A stretch of DNA of 64,000 nucleotides from Sphingobacteriia bacterium (GTDB lineage Bacteria > Bacteroidota > Bacteroidia > Bacteroidales > UBA7960), in the NCBI GenBank assembly GCA_011390785.1, contig JAABRR010000001.1:1-64000 (forward strand). Reading direction: 5' to 3'. A model generated the notes under the pieces. That model had not been told where the DNA came from and did not search any database. It saw only the letters and a program-made list of their open reading frames with translations. A program made the translations under genes and the position numbers. Below, piece by piece: positions 54,328-63,746 of this stretch (positions within the stretch are counted from its first letter, which is position 1; every line of letters starts with the position of its first letter).

Positions 54328-56718
54328 ATGAATATTCAATACGTTGGTGAACATTTACTCCCGGGAAATATCGGCGATTTTTCCCTTTTAATAGGTTTGG
54401 TAACTGCCCTGTTATCAGCATTTTTTTACTATCAGGCATCAAGAGAAAATCCATCCGATCAATATATGTGGAAAAAATGGGCGCGGGTTGGTTTTTTTAC
54501 GCACAGTCTTTTTATTTTCCTTGCATCAGCAATGCTTTTGATCATTTTGTTAAACCGATACTATGAATATAAGTACGTTTGGGTTCATGCAGAAAACGAT
54601 CTTGGCCTGGGATACCTGATAGCCGCTTTCTGGGCAGGACAGGAAGGCAGCATGCTCTTCTGGACCTTTTGCCAGGTAATCATTGCCTTGTTAATAATAC
54701 GCTATGCCGCCAAATGGGAAAATCCGGTAATGGCTATCATGGCCTTTTCGCAGTTTTTTATGACATCAATGATATTAGGTATTTCGATAGGTGGAGCCAA
54801 TATCGGAATGAGTCCCTTTACTCTTATGCGCGAAGTGCCTGAAAATGCTGCCAGCGAATTTTTCCAGAATCCAAATTATCTTTCCCTTATAGTTGATGGC
54901 AACGGTTTAAATCCTTTGTTGCGCAACTTCTGGATGATGTCTCACCCCCCAATTCTTTTTATTGGCTTTGCATTAACCCTCGTGCCATTTGCCTACGCCC
55001 TGGCAGGCTTATGGAAAAAGCAATACGTTGAGTGGATCCGCCCATCATTACCCTGGACCAATTTAGCCATCTTTTTTTTGGGTGCAGGTATTTTGCTCGG
55101 AGGCGTGTGGGCTTATGAATCGCTTACCTTTGGTGGTTTTTGGGCCTGGGATCCAATCGAAAATGCATCGCTGGTTCCCTGGCTTGTTCTTGTTGCCGCA
55201 CTACATCTTATGCTGGTAGCCCGTAAAAAACAGGAAAACTTATTCCCTACGTTTTTATTCACTTTTCTGGCCTATGCTTTCGTAATTTACAGCACCTATC
55301 TTACCAGAAGCGGAGTATTGGCAGAAACTTCTGTCCACTCTTTCGGAAACGACGGATCAGGGTTACAAATTTTGATTTTTCTATTCACTTTTATCCTTCT
55401 GGGAGTGGTTCCCCTGGTAAAATCCTACAGTAAGTTACCTTCCAAAGAAAATGAACAACCTATGACCAAAGAATTCTGGTTATTTATTGCTGCCATGGTT
55501 TTGGTTCTTTCTGCTTTTCAGATCGTTTTTACTACATCTATTCCTGTGTGGAACAAAATATTTGGCAGCGAACTCAGCCCGCCTGTTGATGTAGTTGACC
55601 ATTACAATACATGGCAATTACCTTTTGCCGTTTTGGTTGCGTTGCTTATGGCAGTTACCCATTTTCTAAGATGGGGAAAAACAGATTTAAAAACTTTCTA
55701 TAAATCCATTGTCCTTTCAGCAGTTCTTTCTCTGGTCTTCACAATACTGATCATAATTTTTACCACTATGGAAACATGGGCATTGCGAATTTTTCTATTC
55801 GCAGGGCTCTTTGCTTTCTTTTCGTCAATGGATATGCTGCTGAGGTTCAGAAAAATCCTTGCCAACACTCCTGCTCTTATCAGCCACATCGGAATTGCCC
55901 TTTTCCTTTTAGCTGTTTTAATGACTTTTTCGCAAAAAGAAATCATCTCACAAAATACTTCAGGATTCAATCTTGGAGCATCGTTTCCTGCTAATGAAAA
56001 TCTGCTGCTTATCAAAGATGAAATATTACCTATGGGCGATTATTTTGTTACTTACAAAGGCAATTCTCGGCAAGGAGAAGACATAATATACCAGGTCGAT
56101 TTCCTGAAAAAAAACAGTGAAGGAGAATACTATCTTTCTTTCCGCTCAGAACCTACCATCAAGCTCAACGAAAGAATGGGCAATGTGTATAATCCCTACT
56201 CAAAAGTGTATCTTTCCAAAGATATATTTACCTATATTACTTTTGCTGACATTGATAACCAGGGTATGCCCAACGAGCCCACACTCATCGAAAAATTCGA
56301 AATAACCCGGAATGATACCATCACTGTTGACAATAACAAAATGGTGCTTACCAGCATTGAATCTGTTGAAGCAGAAGAAATTGCTGAAAATAGTATTGTC
56401 ATTGAAGCTACCCTTGATGTAGTAACACATTTCGGCACCACCTTTACTGTTAACCCACGGTTTGAGCTGGCTGGCAGAGAACTAAAATTTCAGGATGATA
56501 TTATACGCGATCTGGACTATCGTTTCAGATTTACCGAAGTTAGTGAGAAGCCTTTTACTATTGTAGTAGAACTCTATCAGGATCAACCGGAGTTTATTAT
56601 AATCAAAACAATTATTTTTCCCTACATAAATCTTTTATGGATTAGTTGTATCATTATGCTTACCGGTTTTTGGATGACCTACAGAAAAAGATGGGAAAAC
56701 CGGGGAGCTGATAACTAA
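54328..56718 (+). CDS. ccmF: Cytochrome c biogenesis protein CcmF/CcsA
   Basis: The 796-residue membrane protein is the heme-lyase subunit of system I cytochrome c maturation (CcmF/NrfE group). The tryptophan-rich WWD region is WAYESLTFGGFWAWDPIENA, and RNFWMMSHPPILFIGFAL carries a heme-ligand histidine. About 15 transmembrane helices and a C-terminal periplasmic domain complete it. It attaches heme to CxxCH proteins, so it is the likely maturation factor for the octaheme cytochrome. No other ccm gene is adjacent. A TATTTTTG box at 54291-54298 may be its -7 element. Confidence 0.93.
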   Translation: MNIQYVGEHLLPGNIGDFSLLIGLVTALLSAFFYYQASRENPSDQYMWKKWARVGFFTHSLFIFLASAMLLIILLNRYYEYKYVWVHAENDLGLGYLIAAFWAGQEGSMLFWTFCQVIIALLIIRYAAKWENPVMAIMAFSQFFMTSMILGISIGGANIGMSPFTLMREVPENAASEFFQNPNYLSLIVDGNGLNPLLRNFWMMSHPPILFIGFALTLVPFAYALAGLWKKQYVEWIRPSLPWTNLAIFFLGAGILLGGVWAYESLTFGGFWAWDPIENASLVPWLVLVAALHLMLVARKKQENLFPTFLFTFLAYAFVIYSTYLTRSGVLAETSVHSFGNDGSGLQILIFLFTFILLGVVPLVKSYSKLPSKENEQPMTKEFWLFIAAMVLVLSAFQIVFTTSIPVWNKIFGSELSPPVDVVDHYNTWQLPFAVLVALLMAVTHFLRWGKTDLKTFYKSIVLSAVLSLVFTILIIIFTTMETWALRIFLFAGLFAFFSSMDMLLRFRKILANTPALISHIGIALFLLAVLMTFSQKEIISQNTSGFNLGASFPANENLLLIKDEILPMGDYFVTYKGNSRQGEDIIYQVDFLKKNSEGEYYLSFRSEPTIKLNERMGNVYNPYSKVYLSKDIFTYITFADIDNQGMPNEPTLIEKFEITRNDTITVDNNKMVLTSIESVEAEEIAENSIVIEATLDVVTHFGTTFTVNPRFELAGRELKFQDDIIRDLDYRFRFTEVSEKPFTIVVELYQDQPEFIIIKTIIFPYINLLWISCIIMLTGFWMTYRKRWENRGADN

Positions 56719-56785
56719 ACTCCCTGATTTCTTGTATTTTTGTGGACTTATCAGGTAAGCAACACAAATTTTTATAATCAATTTT

Positions 56786-57577
56786 GTGGTGAATCAGAAA
56801 GAAAAAATACAGGAAATCGTAATGATTGGGGCAGGCCATGTTGCTACACATCTAAGTAAAGCATTGCAGAAAGCCGGAATAAAGGTATTACAGGTTTACA
56901 GCCGCACTGCCAAAGCAGCTGCATCGCTTGCAGCTGAGTTAAATTGCGAATATACCATTAAGCCTACTGACATCAACCCAAATGCTGATCTTTATCTTTT
57001 CTCTGTAACGGATAATGCACTGCCAAATGTACTGAGTAACTTTCCGTATAAAGGTGTATTTGCCGCTCACACATCGGGAAGCCATTCCATACAATTACTT
57101 ACTGACGCGGGGTTCAGGAGCGGGGTTTTTTATCCTTTGCAGACTTTTTCAAAAAGTATTGAACCCGTTTTTTCTACCATCCCCCTTTGTATTGAAGCAT
57201 CAGATCAAAACGGCCTTGAATCATTGAGTCAACTGGCTTCGACTATTAGCAACGACGTCAGGCATGTTACTTCTTCTCAGCGAGAAATTATACATATCGC
57301 AGCCGTTTTCTCCTGTAATTTTACCAATCACATGTATGCTGTTGCAGAAGATTTAATGGCAAAAAACAATATAGATTTTGACATTTTGTATCCACTTTTG
57401 GATGAGACAATTCGCAAGGCGAAAAAAAGCAGGCCTGCCCTTGTACAAACCGGCCCGGCAGCCAGAAATGATCAAAATATCATCGAAAAACATCTTAATC
57501 AGCTGGCAACTTTGCCCGACTACCAGAAATTATATAATTTTATAAGCGAAAGCATTCAATCACAATCAGGAAAATAA
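56786..57577 (+). CDS. DUF2520 Rossmann-fold oxidoreductase-like protein
   Basis: The 263-residue product starts with a dinucleotide-binding motif (VMIGAGHVATHLSKALQKAG) and carries a DUF2520 C-terminal helical domain (GVFYPLQTFSK, AAVFSCNFTNHMYAVAEDLM). It resembles 6-phosphogluconate-dehydrogenase-like or ProC-like enzymes; substrate unknown. It opens a tight operon with HAD, UbiA and Maf genes (10-26-15 base gaps). A GTG at 56786 or 56789, or an ATG at 56822, is possible; 56786 is used because it leaves the whole Rossmann strand intact. A TATTTTTG at 56735-56742 fits the -7 consensus. Confidence 0.85.
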   Translation: MVNQKEKIQEIVMIGAGHVATHLSKALQKAGIKVLQVYSRTAKAAASLAAELNCEYTIKPTDINPNADLYLFSVTDNALPNVLSNFPYKGVFAAHTSGSHSIQLLTDAGFRSGVFYPLQTFSKSIEPVFSTIPLCIEASDQNGLESLSQLASTISNDVRHVTSSQREIIHIAAVFSCNFTNHMYAVAEDLMAKNNIDFDILYPLLDETIRKAKKSRPALVQTGPAARNDQNIIEKHLNQLATLPDYQKLYNFISESIQSQSGK

Positions 57578-57587
57578 AATCATTTAT

Positions 57588-58109
57588 ATGTCTAACTACA
57601 AAACTTTGCTGGCAGAAATTAATACGTTCATTTTTGATGTAGATGGTGTAATGACTAATGGTATTGTTTCTTTAACAGAAGATGGTAATTTGCTACGTAC
57701 TATGAACGTTAAGGATGGGTATGCTCTTCAACTTGCCGTTAAAAAGGGATATCGGATTATTATTATTTCTGGAGGGCGCTCTGAAGCAGTTCGGCAACGA
57801 TTTGAAGGTTTGGGTATTAGCGAGGTATATTTAGGAATAGGCAATAAACTGGAAGTATTTCATAAAATTGTTGCCAAGGATAACCTGAAAATGAAGAATA
57901 TTCTTTACATGGGAGATGATATACCAGATTATCAGATCATGAAAGAAGTAGGTGTTGCAACATGTCCGGCTGATGCCGCCGAAGAAATAAAACATATAAG
58001 TCATTATGTTTCTCCTGTGCCCGGGGGCAAGGGTTGTGCCAGAGATGTCCTGGAGCAGGTTATGAAAATTCAAAACAGCTGGTTTGATGAGGATGGCTTT
58101 CACTGGTAA
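57588..58109 (+). CDS. HAD phosphatase, KdsC-like
   Basis: The 173-residue product is a HAD-IIIA phosphatase resembling KDO-8-phosphate phosphatase (KdsC). The nucleophile and acid are D17 and D19 in FIFDVDGVMTNGIV, motif II is in IIIISGGRSEAVRQRF, and motif IV is in ILYMGDDIPDYQIM. KDO synthesis for lipopolysaccharide is the expected role. It is second in the DUF2520-UbiA-Maf operon. Confidence 0.88.
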   Translation: MSNYKTLLAEINTFIFDVDGVMTNGIVSLTEDGNLLRTMNVKDGYALQLAVKKGYRIIIISGGRSEAVRQRFEGLGISEVYLGIGNKLEVFHKIVAKDNLKMKNILYMGDDIPDYQIMKEVGVATCPADAAEEIKHISHYVSPVPGGKGCARDVLEQVMKIQNSWFDEDGFHW

Positions 58110-58135
58110 AAATTAAGTAGGCAATTAAATAAATC

Positions 58136-59083
58136 ATGAAAGCATATTTGCGATTGTTTCGGTGGCCCAATCTTCTTGTAATTTCTCTTACACAGATATT
58201 AATAAGATACACTGTAATTCTGCCAACTCTGGAAAACCAGGGTATTGAAACCGGTATGCCGGAATTTTTATTCATTTTGCTGGTTATGGCTACTTTGCTT
58301 ATAACAGCAGCCGGATATGCAATCAACGACTATTTTGATCTTCGGGTAGATCGCATCAACAAGCCTGATAAAATCGTGCTGGGAAAGTTTATATCAAGGC
58401 GAAAAGCTATTCTGTTACACTCCTTTTTTAATCTGACAGGTCTTTTAACAGGCACAATTGTATCGGTAATTATTGATATGTGGTATCTGTCATTTATTTT
58501 TCTAATCATACCATCCTTACTATGGTTATATTCAATAAGATATAAGCAACGATTTCTTTCCGGTAACATCCTGGTTTCTTTTATGTCAGCATTTGTAGTA
58601 GTAATCGTCTGGATATATGAATATTACAACTTACATATAACCCATATTTCTCCGGGAATCAGATCAGTTAACATCATTGTGGGTATTTATGCACTTTTTG
58701 CATTTTTATCCACTCTGGCAAGAGAAATCATAAAAGACATTGAAGATTTAAAAGGGGATGCCAAAACAGGTTGCCGAACGCTACCCATCGTTATGGGATT
58801 AAGAAAATCCAAAGCTATTATTATCGCTCTTCAGGTTATCATAATCATGTTTTTAATTGCTATCCAGTTTTTTGTTTTAAGATATGAATTACACCTTCTT
58901 TTTGCCTACATTGTGCTTACAGTGCAGTTACCAATTATTTTTCTGATCAACAAAATCATAATAGCCCATGAAAAACCTGATTATCAATATCTGAGTAATT
59001 TTTCAAAATTTACTATGATGGCAGGTGTACTCTCTATGCCTGTTTTATATTTTTACCTGATCAATGGTTTTGTCATCTATTAA
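58136..59083 (+). CDS. UbiA-family prenyltransferase
   Basis: The 315-residue membrane protein has about eight to nine helices and both aspartate-rich motifs: NDYFDLRVDRINKPDK and REIIKDIEDLKGDAKTG. In Bacteroidota this gene is usually annotated as geranylgeranylglycerol-phosphate geranylgeranyltransferase. The acceptor cannot be decided from sequence. It is third in the operon, 15 bases before Maf. Confidence 0.9.
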   Translation: MKAYLRLFRWPNLLVISLTQILIRYTVILPTLENQGIETGMPEFLFILLVMATLLITAAGYAINDYFDLRVDRINKPDKIVLGKFISRRKAILLHSFFNLTGLLTGTIVSVIIDMWYLSFIFLIIPSLLWLYSIRYKQRFLSGNILVSFMSAFVVVIVWIYEYYNLHITHISPGIRSVNIIVGIYALFAFLSTLAREIIKDIEDLKGDAKTGCRTLPIVMGLRKSKAIIIALQVIIIMFLIAIQFFVLRYELHLLFAYIVLTVQLPIIFLINKIIIAHEKPDYQYLSNFSKFTMMAGVLSMPVLYFYLINGFVIY

Positions 59084-59098
59084 TTAGCCCAGAAAAAA

Positions 59099-59701
59099 AT
59101 GATTCTTTTTAATCAGTTAAAAGATTATGATTTAATACTCGGATCGCAATCTCCCCGCCGAAAGGAATTACTCGAATCAGCAGGTTTTACATTTCGTACT
59201 TTCTCAATACCCACATCAGAAGATTTTCCCAATACCCTGAAACCTTACGATATTGCTCAATACCTGGCCAGACAGAAAGCCATACCCTATTCGGAGCATC
59301 TTAGGGAAAATACAATAGTTATTACCGCTGATACCATTGTGGTAAAAGATAACCAAATACTAAATAAGGCAGCTGACACACAACAAGCCAGCGAAATGCT
59401 TTCAATCCTAAACAATACCAGCCATAAGGTAATAACAGGGGTTTGCATTACATCGAAAAAGTATCAGACATGCTTTTTTGAAACCACAAAGGTCTTTTTC
59501 TCAAAACTAACGCAGGACGAAATCAACTGGTATATTGACAAATATCACCCGTTTGATAAGGCCGGAGCCTATGGCATACAGGAATGGATCGGTATGACAG
59601 GAGTTGAAAAAATAGAAGGTTGCTACTATAATGTAGTGGGTTTACCAGTGCCGCGATTATTTAGAGAAATGAAGAGGTTTGTCCAAAATTTTATTTTATA
59701 G
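59099..59701 (+). CDS. maf: Maf-family nucleotide pyrophosphatase
   Basis: The 200-residue Maf protein hydrolyses non-canonical or pyrimidine nucleoside triphosphates. Motifs are the N-terminal LILGSQSPRRKELLESAGF, IVITADTIVVKDNQIL, and the substrate-binding stretch DKAGAYGIQEWIGMTGVEKI. It is the last gene of the DUF2520-HAD-UbiA-Maf operon. Confidence 0.95.
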   Translation: MILFNQLKDYDLILGSQSPRRKELLESAGFTFRTFSIPTSEDFPNTLKPYDIAQYLARQKAIPYSEHLRENTIVITADTIVVKDNQILNKAADTQQASEMLSILNNTSHKVITGVCITSKKYQTCFFETTKVFFSKLTQDEINWYIDKYHPFDKAGAYGIQEWIGMTGVEKIEGCYYNVVGLPVPRLFREMKRFVQNFIL

Positions 59702-59723
59702 GCCGGGCAAAGAATATTTCTTT

Positions 59724-59731
59724 TACTTTTG
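59724..59731 (+). promoter_or_regulatory. -7 box of the GT4 gene
   Basis: TACTTTTG matches the Bacteroidota -7 consensus (TAnnTTTG), 26 bases before the glycosyltransferase ATG. The -33 TTG is not evident, so confidence is modest. Confidence 0.4.
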
Positions 59732-59757
59732 CCCAACAAAAAAAGAAAAAACCCGAT

Positions 59758-60903
59758 ATGAATATTGTTGTAAATACTCAGTTGATGCTCTTCGGAAAAC
59801 TTGATGGCATCGGCTGGTTTACATATGAAACCATTACCAGAATTACCAGAGCTCACCCTGAACATCGGTTTTTTCTAATTTTTGACCGCAAACCCAAACC
59901 CGAACTTACCTTCCCCGAAAACACAAAAATAATTGTTTTATACCCGCACTCAAGGCATCCGTTTTTGTGGTTTTTAAGGTTTGAGATCCTTATGCCCCTG
60001 TTGCTTAAAAAGCTTAAGGCTGATATTTTTGTTTCGCCCGATGGATGGATGACTCTATCAACAAAAATTCCTTGTGTGCAGGTTCTACATGACTTGAATT
60101 TTGTTCACAACCCTAAAGATATTCCTTTTTGGACCAGAAATTACTACAATATTCTATTTCCACGGTATGCCAGAAAAGCGACGATAATTGCCACAGTAAG
60201 TGATTTTTCCAGGCAGGATATAATAAAAACCTACAATGTACCAGAAAGTAAGATTATTGTTACTCCCAACGGATGCAGCGTTGATTATTCTCCTACAACA
60301 CCTGAAGAGCAGCAGGAGACAAGGGCAAAATACACAGATGGCAATCCGTTTTTTATGTATGTTGGCGCACTCATTCCCCGAAAAAATATTGCGCGCATGC
60401 TAACCGCCTTTGATCTTTTTAAACAAACCGATCGACAAAATACAAGGCTTGTGGTAGTAGGTAACCGAAAATGGTGGACTTCTAACATAAATGAAGCATG
60501 GGAAAATATGAAATACAAAGATGATGTTGTATTTCCCGGAAGAATGCAAACTCCAGAATTAAGACAACTTTACTCGGCAAGCAAAGCTTTGGTATTTGTG
60601 CCCTATTTCGAAGGTTTTGGCATTCCCATTCTGGAAGCCTTTCATTGTGACACTGCAGTTATAACATCTAACGTTACGTCTATGCCTGAAGTAGCAGGTG
60701 ATGCTGCACTGCTTACCGACCCCTACAATGTTACAGACATTGCAAGTGCCATGACGCAAATCAACACAGACAATCAACTAAGAAACGATCTGATTGAACG
60801 TGGCCGAAAACGAAGAAAGCTTTTCTCGTGGGATATAACAGCCAATAAATTATGGGGCTGCATAGAAGAAGCAGTTGAAAAGCATAAAAAAACCGGTAAA
60901 TAA
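59758..60903 (+). CDS. Glycosyltransferase family 4
   Basis: The 381-residue product is a GT-B fold, GT4-type enzyme transferring a sugar from an activated donor. Indicators are the middle FMYVGALIPRKNIARMLTAF and the donor-site EGFGIPILEAFHCDTAVITS. It has no membrane segment. Probably acts in surface polysaccharide synthesis; acceptor unknown. Its stop codon lies inside the terminator at its 3' end. Confidence 0.92.
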   Translation: MNIVVNTQLMLFGKLDGIGWFTYETITRITRAHPEHRFFLIFDRKPKPELTFPENTKIIVLYPHSRHPFLWFLRFEILMPLLLKKLKADIFVSPDGWMTLSTKIPCVQVLHDLNFVHNPKDIPFWTRNYYNILFPRYARKATIIATVSDFSRQDIIKTYNVPESKIIVTPNGCSVDYSPTTPEEQQETRAKYTDGNPFFMYVGALIPRKNIARMLTAFDLFKQTDRQNTRLVVVGNRKWWTSNINEAWENMKYKDDVVFPGRMQTPELRQLYSASKALVFVPYFEGFGIPILEAFHCDTAVITSNVTSMPEVAGDAALLTDPYNVTDIASAMTQINTDNQLRNDLIERGRKRRKLFSWDITANKLWGCIEEAVEKHKKTGK

Positions 60904-60921
60904 TAAACTTTACCGGTTTTT
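60889..60921. terminator. Bidirectional terminator
   Basis: A perfect 12-bp stem (AAAACCGGTAAA / TTTACCGGTTTT, 8-base loop) with A runs on one side and T runs on the other lies between the convergent glycosyltransferase and zinc peptidase genes, so it can stop both. Confidence 0.88.
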
Positions 60922-60940
60922 AGCAATGGGAATGATCAAT

Positions 60941-61621
60941 TTATCGTCTGCTTCCCATAAAAATCATAATGTAATAAAGCAATGTAGCCAACGAAGCCAA
61001 TGCCGCAACCACGTAGGTTAGCGAAGCCCATTTAAGAGCATCTTTGGCATTGCTGTGTTCTTCTCCAACTGTAAGTCCTGTTTCACGCAACCAGATCAAA
61101 GCACGATTAGTGGCATCAAATTCTACAGGCAAAGTAATAAAACTGAAAAGAGTTGTGATGGCAAACATAACAATACCCGCCAGCAAAATTCCAGGATAAG
61201 CCTGAATAGTAAGAATACCTGCAAGCAATACCCATTGCATGTAGCGTGAACTTACACTAATAACCGGCACCAGGGCCGAACGCATTTTTAAAAACGCATA
61301 GGAACGTTCGTGCTGAACTGCATGACCGCATTCGTGTGCAGCCACAGCAGCTGCAGAAATGCTTCTGCCACTATAAACATCAGGGCTGAGATTAACCGTT
61401 TTATCCAAAGGATTGTAATGATCAGTTAACTTTCCGGGCGTAGATATAACCCTAACACCACTTACTCCACTGTCGCGAAGCATTTTTTCGGCAACCTCCC
61501 TGCCAGACAGACCAGAGCGCAGACCAACTTTTGAATATTTATTGAATTTGGATTTTAGAGTGCTGGAAACCAACCAGCTTAACAACATAAAAACACCGAA
61601 AATTACATATATGCCTAACAT
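60941..61621 (-). CDS. YugP-like zinc metallopeptidase
   Basis: The 226-residue membrane protein has an N-terminal helix (about 1-20), a soluble catalytic part with the zinc motif HECGH (H96-H100, in AAVAAHECGHAVQHE), and C-terminal helices including LLYYIMIFMG. It matches the YugP/neutral zinc metallopeptidase family. Its substrates are unknown. Confidence 0.9.
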   Translation of the reverse strand: MLGIYVIFGVFMLLSWLVSSTLKSKFNKYSKVGLRSGLSGREVAEKMLRDSGVSGVRVISTPGKLTDHYNPLDKTVNLSPDVYSGRSISAAAVAAHECGHAVQHERSYAFLKMRSALVPVISVSSRYMQWVLLAGILTIQAYPGILLAGIVMFAITTLFSFITLPVEFDATNRALIWLRETGLTVGEEHSNAKDALKWASLTYVVAALASLATLLYYIMIFMGSRR

Positions 61622-61858
61622 ATCTTTAAAGATTAAAATTTCAATTTAAAATAACAGCTGCTAAATGTCAAAAAGCAAGCCATTTAGTCAGAAAATGACA
61701 TTATGTCCTGAGTTAAAAATGGTTAACCTTTTTAATTAAATGATTAACACATCTTCAAACAACCCTGATCTTACCTTGTTTACAGTGTTGTGATTTTTTC
61801 ACCAAAAAAAACTTTAGTTTCGCAACCGAAAAATAAATTTACAAATCTTCGCTAAGCC

Positions 61859-62437
61859 ATGAATGAAAACATGTTCAACTATCGTCCTGTAATGCAGAAA
61901 ATCATCAATGCATTCCTGCAGGGGTTGTTACTTATATCACCAATATCCATAACCATTTTTGTTATTTATAAACTTTTAGAGTTTATTGATGGTTTGCTCC
62001 CATTAAAAATACCCGGGTTGGGTTTGCTGATAATTTTTGGTTCAATTACCTTTATCGGGTTCGTTGGCTCAGTGATTATTAAACGCCCCCTTACCTTTAT
62101 CTTTCAAAAGGTAATTGAACGAATTCCTCTCATTAAAATTTTATATACATCCATTGCTGATTTGCTATCGGCATTTGTAGGGCAAAAGAAGAAGTTTACT
62201 GAGCCGGTTATGGTTTTAATGAACAAGGAAAGTAACGTTAGAAAACTGGGTTTCATTACCGAAAAAGATCTGCAAACCATTGGAATAAGCCATGATTTTG
62301 TTGCGGTTTACCTGCCTCATTCGTATAACTTTTCGGGCAATATGTTTATAGTCCCGGCAGAAAATGTAATACCTGTTGATGCCAACCCTGCAGAGTTTAT
62401 GAAATTCATAGTTTCTGGTGGTGTTACCAAAGTTTAA
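61859..62437 (+). CDS. DUF502 membrane protein
   Basis: The 192-residue protein matches DUF502: two transmembrane helices (about 18-40 and 53-78), then LIKILYTSIADLLSAFVGQK and the C-terminal NMFIVPAENVIPVDANPAEF. Family function unknown. It is 71 bases upstream of SurE, but SurE has its own promoter-like boxes. Confidence 0.88.
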   Translation: MNENMFNYRPVMQKIINAFLQGLLLISPISITIFVIYKLLEFIDGLLPLKIPGLGLLIIFGSITFIGFVGSVIIKRPLTFIFQKVIERIPLIKILYTSIADLLSAFVGQKKKFTEPVMVLMNKESNVRKLGFITEKDLQTIGISHDFVAVYLPHSYNFSGNMFIVPAENVIPVDANPAEFMKFIVSGGVTKV

Positions 62438-62463
62438 ACACTTTTCAATTTCCGGGATATACT

Positions 62464-62492
62464 TTGAGATTAATTTTATTTTTATAGCTTTG
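62464..62492 (+). promoter_or_regulatory. Promoter of surE
   Basis: TTG at 62464-62466 and TAGCTTTG at 62485-62492, with an 18-base spacer, match the Bacteroidota -33/-7 elements. They end 16 bases before the surE ATG. Confidence 0.5.
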
Positions 62493-62508
62493 CGCAAAAT
62501 AGAAAACT

Positions 62509-63279
62509 ATGCATAAACCCATAATTTTAATTACCAACGATGATGGCATTATGGCACCGGGCATCAGAAACCTTGTTGCTTTTATGCGTGAAATAGGCGA
62601 TGTAGTGGTAGTAGCCCCTGATAAGGGACAAAGCGGCATGGGCCATGCTGTTACCATTACCCACCCGCTAAGATTAGAAAAAGTGGATGTAGATGGTGAT
62701 CATCAGGAATTTAGTTGCAGCGGCACACCTGTTGACTGCGTAAAGCTAGCTGTAAACAAGGTTTTGCATCGCAAACCTGATGTTTTGGTTTCAGGCATCA
62801 ATCATGGCAGCAATTCTTCTATCAATGTTATTTACAGTGGTACAATGTCGGCAGCCATAGAAGGTGCCATGGAAGGGATACCCAGTATTGGTTTTTCTTT
62901 GCTGGATTACAGCCTTGATGCAGATTTTGTTTCAGCCAAATCTTATATCCAATCTATTGTTCGCAATGTATTAGCCCACGGATTACCCAAAGGCAACTGC
63001 CTCAATGTAAATATCCCCGCTGTAAAAACAAAGCAAATCAAAGGAGTTAAAGTTTGCCGTCAGGCAGATGCCAACTGGGTGGAAGAATTTGATCATCGCA
63101 AGGACCCACGTGGAAAAGACTATTACTGGCTTACCGGGAAATTTGAGCTTTTTGAAAATAGCGATGAAACTGATGAATGGGCACTGGCAAATAACTATAT
63201 TTCGGTGGTACCTGTTCAATTTGATTTTACTGCATACCCAATGATTGAAAAACTTAAAAACTGGAATTTCGATGCTTAA
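62509..63279 (+). CDS. surE: 5'/3'-nucleotidase SurE
   Basis: SurE is a metal-dependent nucleotidase of stationary-phase and stress metabolism. The 256-residue protein has the metal site D11/D12 in ILITNDDGIMAPGIRNL and the block DVLVSGINHGSNSSINVIYS. Length and motifs are complete. It overlaps the next gene by 8 bases (ATGCTTAA), so they are translationally coupled. Confidence 0.96.
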   Translation: MHKPIILITNDDGIMAPGIRNLVAFMREIGDVVVVAPDKGQSGMGHAVTITHPLRLEKVDVDGDHQEFSCSGTPVDCVKLAVNKVLHRKPDVLVSGINHGSNSSINVIYSGTMSAAIEGAMEGIPSIGFSLLDYSLDADFVSAKSYIQSIVRNVLAHGLPKGNCLNVNIPAVKTKQIKGVKVCRQADANWVEEFDHRKDPRGKDYYWLTGKFELFENSDETDEWALANNYISVVPVQFDFTAYPMIEKLKNWNFDA

Positions 63280-63559
63280 AAAAGACAACTGGTTATTGGG
63301 TATCATTCTGGGGGGTGTTTCTCCGCTGGTTATTTATTTTGCATTGGTGGCAGCTATTGAATACTGGGCCAGTATCGATAAAAGGTTGCATCCCGCACTC
63401 ATAGAAAAATCAACCCTTTTGTTGGTGGGTATTTTCGTAAACATGTTTATCTTTCGATACTACATGGTAAATTTACGTTTCGACAAAACCGGCAGAGGTA
63501 TTCTACTTGCCACTTTTATTTACGCAGGCTATTTTCTATACAGATATATTGGTCAATAG
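63272..63559 (+). CDS. Small membrane protein coupled to SurE
   Basis: The 95-residue product has three hydrophobic segments (about 8-30, 45-65 and 78-94). Its ATG at 63272 overlaps the SurE stop, the typical arrangement for translational coupling. No family is recognised. A frame start at 63245 lies wholly inside surE and is not preferred. Confidence 0.75.
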   Translation: MLKKDNWLLGIILGGVSPLVIYFALVAAIEYWASIDKRLHPALIEKSTLLLVGIFVNMFIFRYYMVNLRFDKTGRGILLATFIYAGYFLYRYIGQ

Positions 63560-63619
63560 TTCCCTTACAAGAACACGTCATTTTTTGTATTTCACTCAAG
63601 AGCCCACTCCAAAAACTAA

Positions 63620-63650
63620 CAGACCCCCCGATCCCCAAAAGGGGGAGCTC
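63620..63650. repeat. CCCC/GGGG hairpin repeat
   Basis: The spacer contains ACCCCCCGATCCCCAAAAGG and then GGGAGC, forming a TCCCC-AAAA-GGGGG hairpin. Similar C-run/G-run elements are scattered between genes in many Bacteroidota genomes. It may be one copy of a dispersed repeat; the copy number cannot be seen here. Confidence 0.45.
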
Positions 63651-63746
63651 GCAACTAATTGATATTGTGGGTGATAAAAATCATTTGTATCGATAAATAT
63701 CAGAAAAAGAACTTTCCGGAGTGGCCTCACTTAAAAATATGAATGG

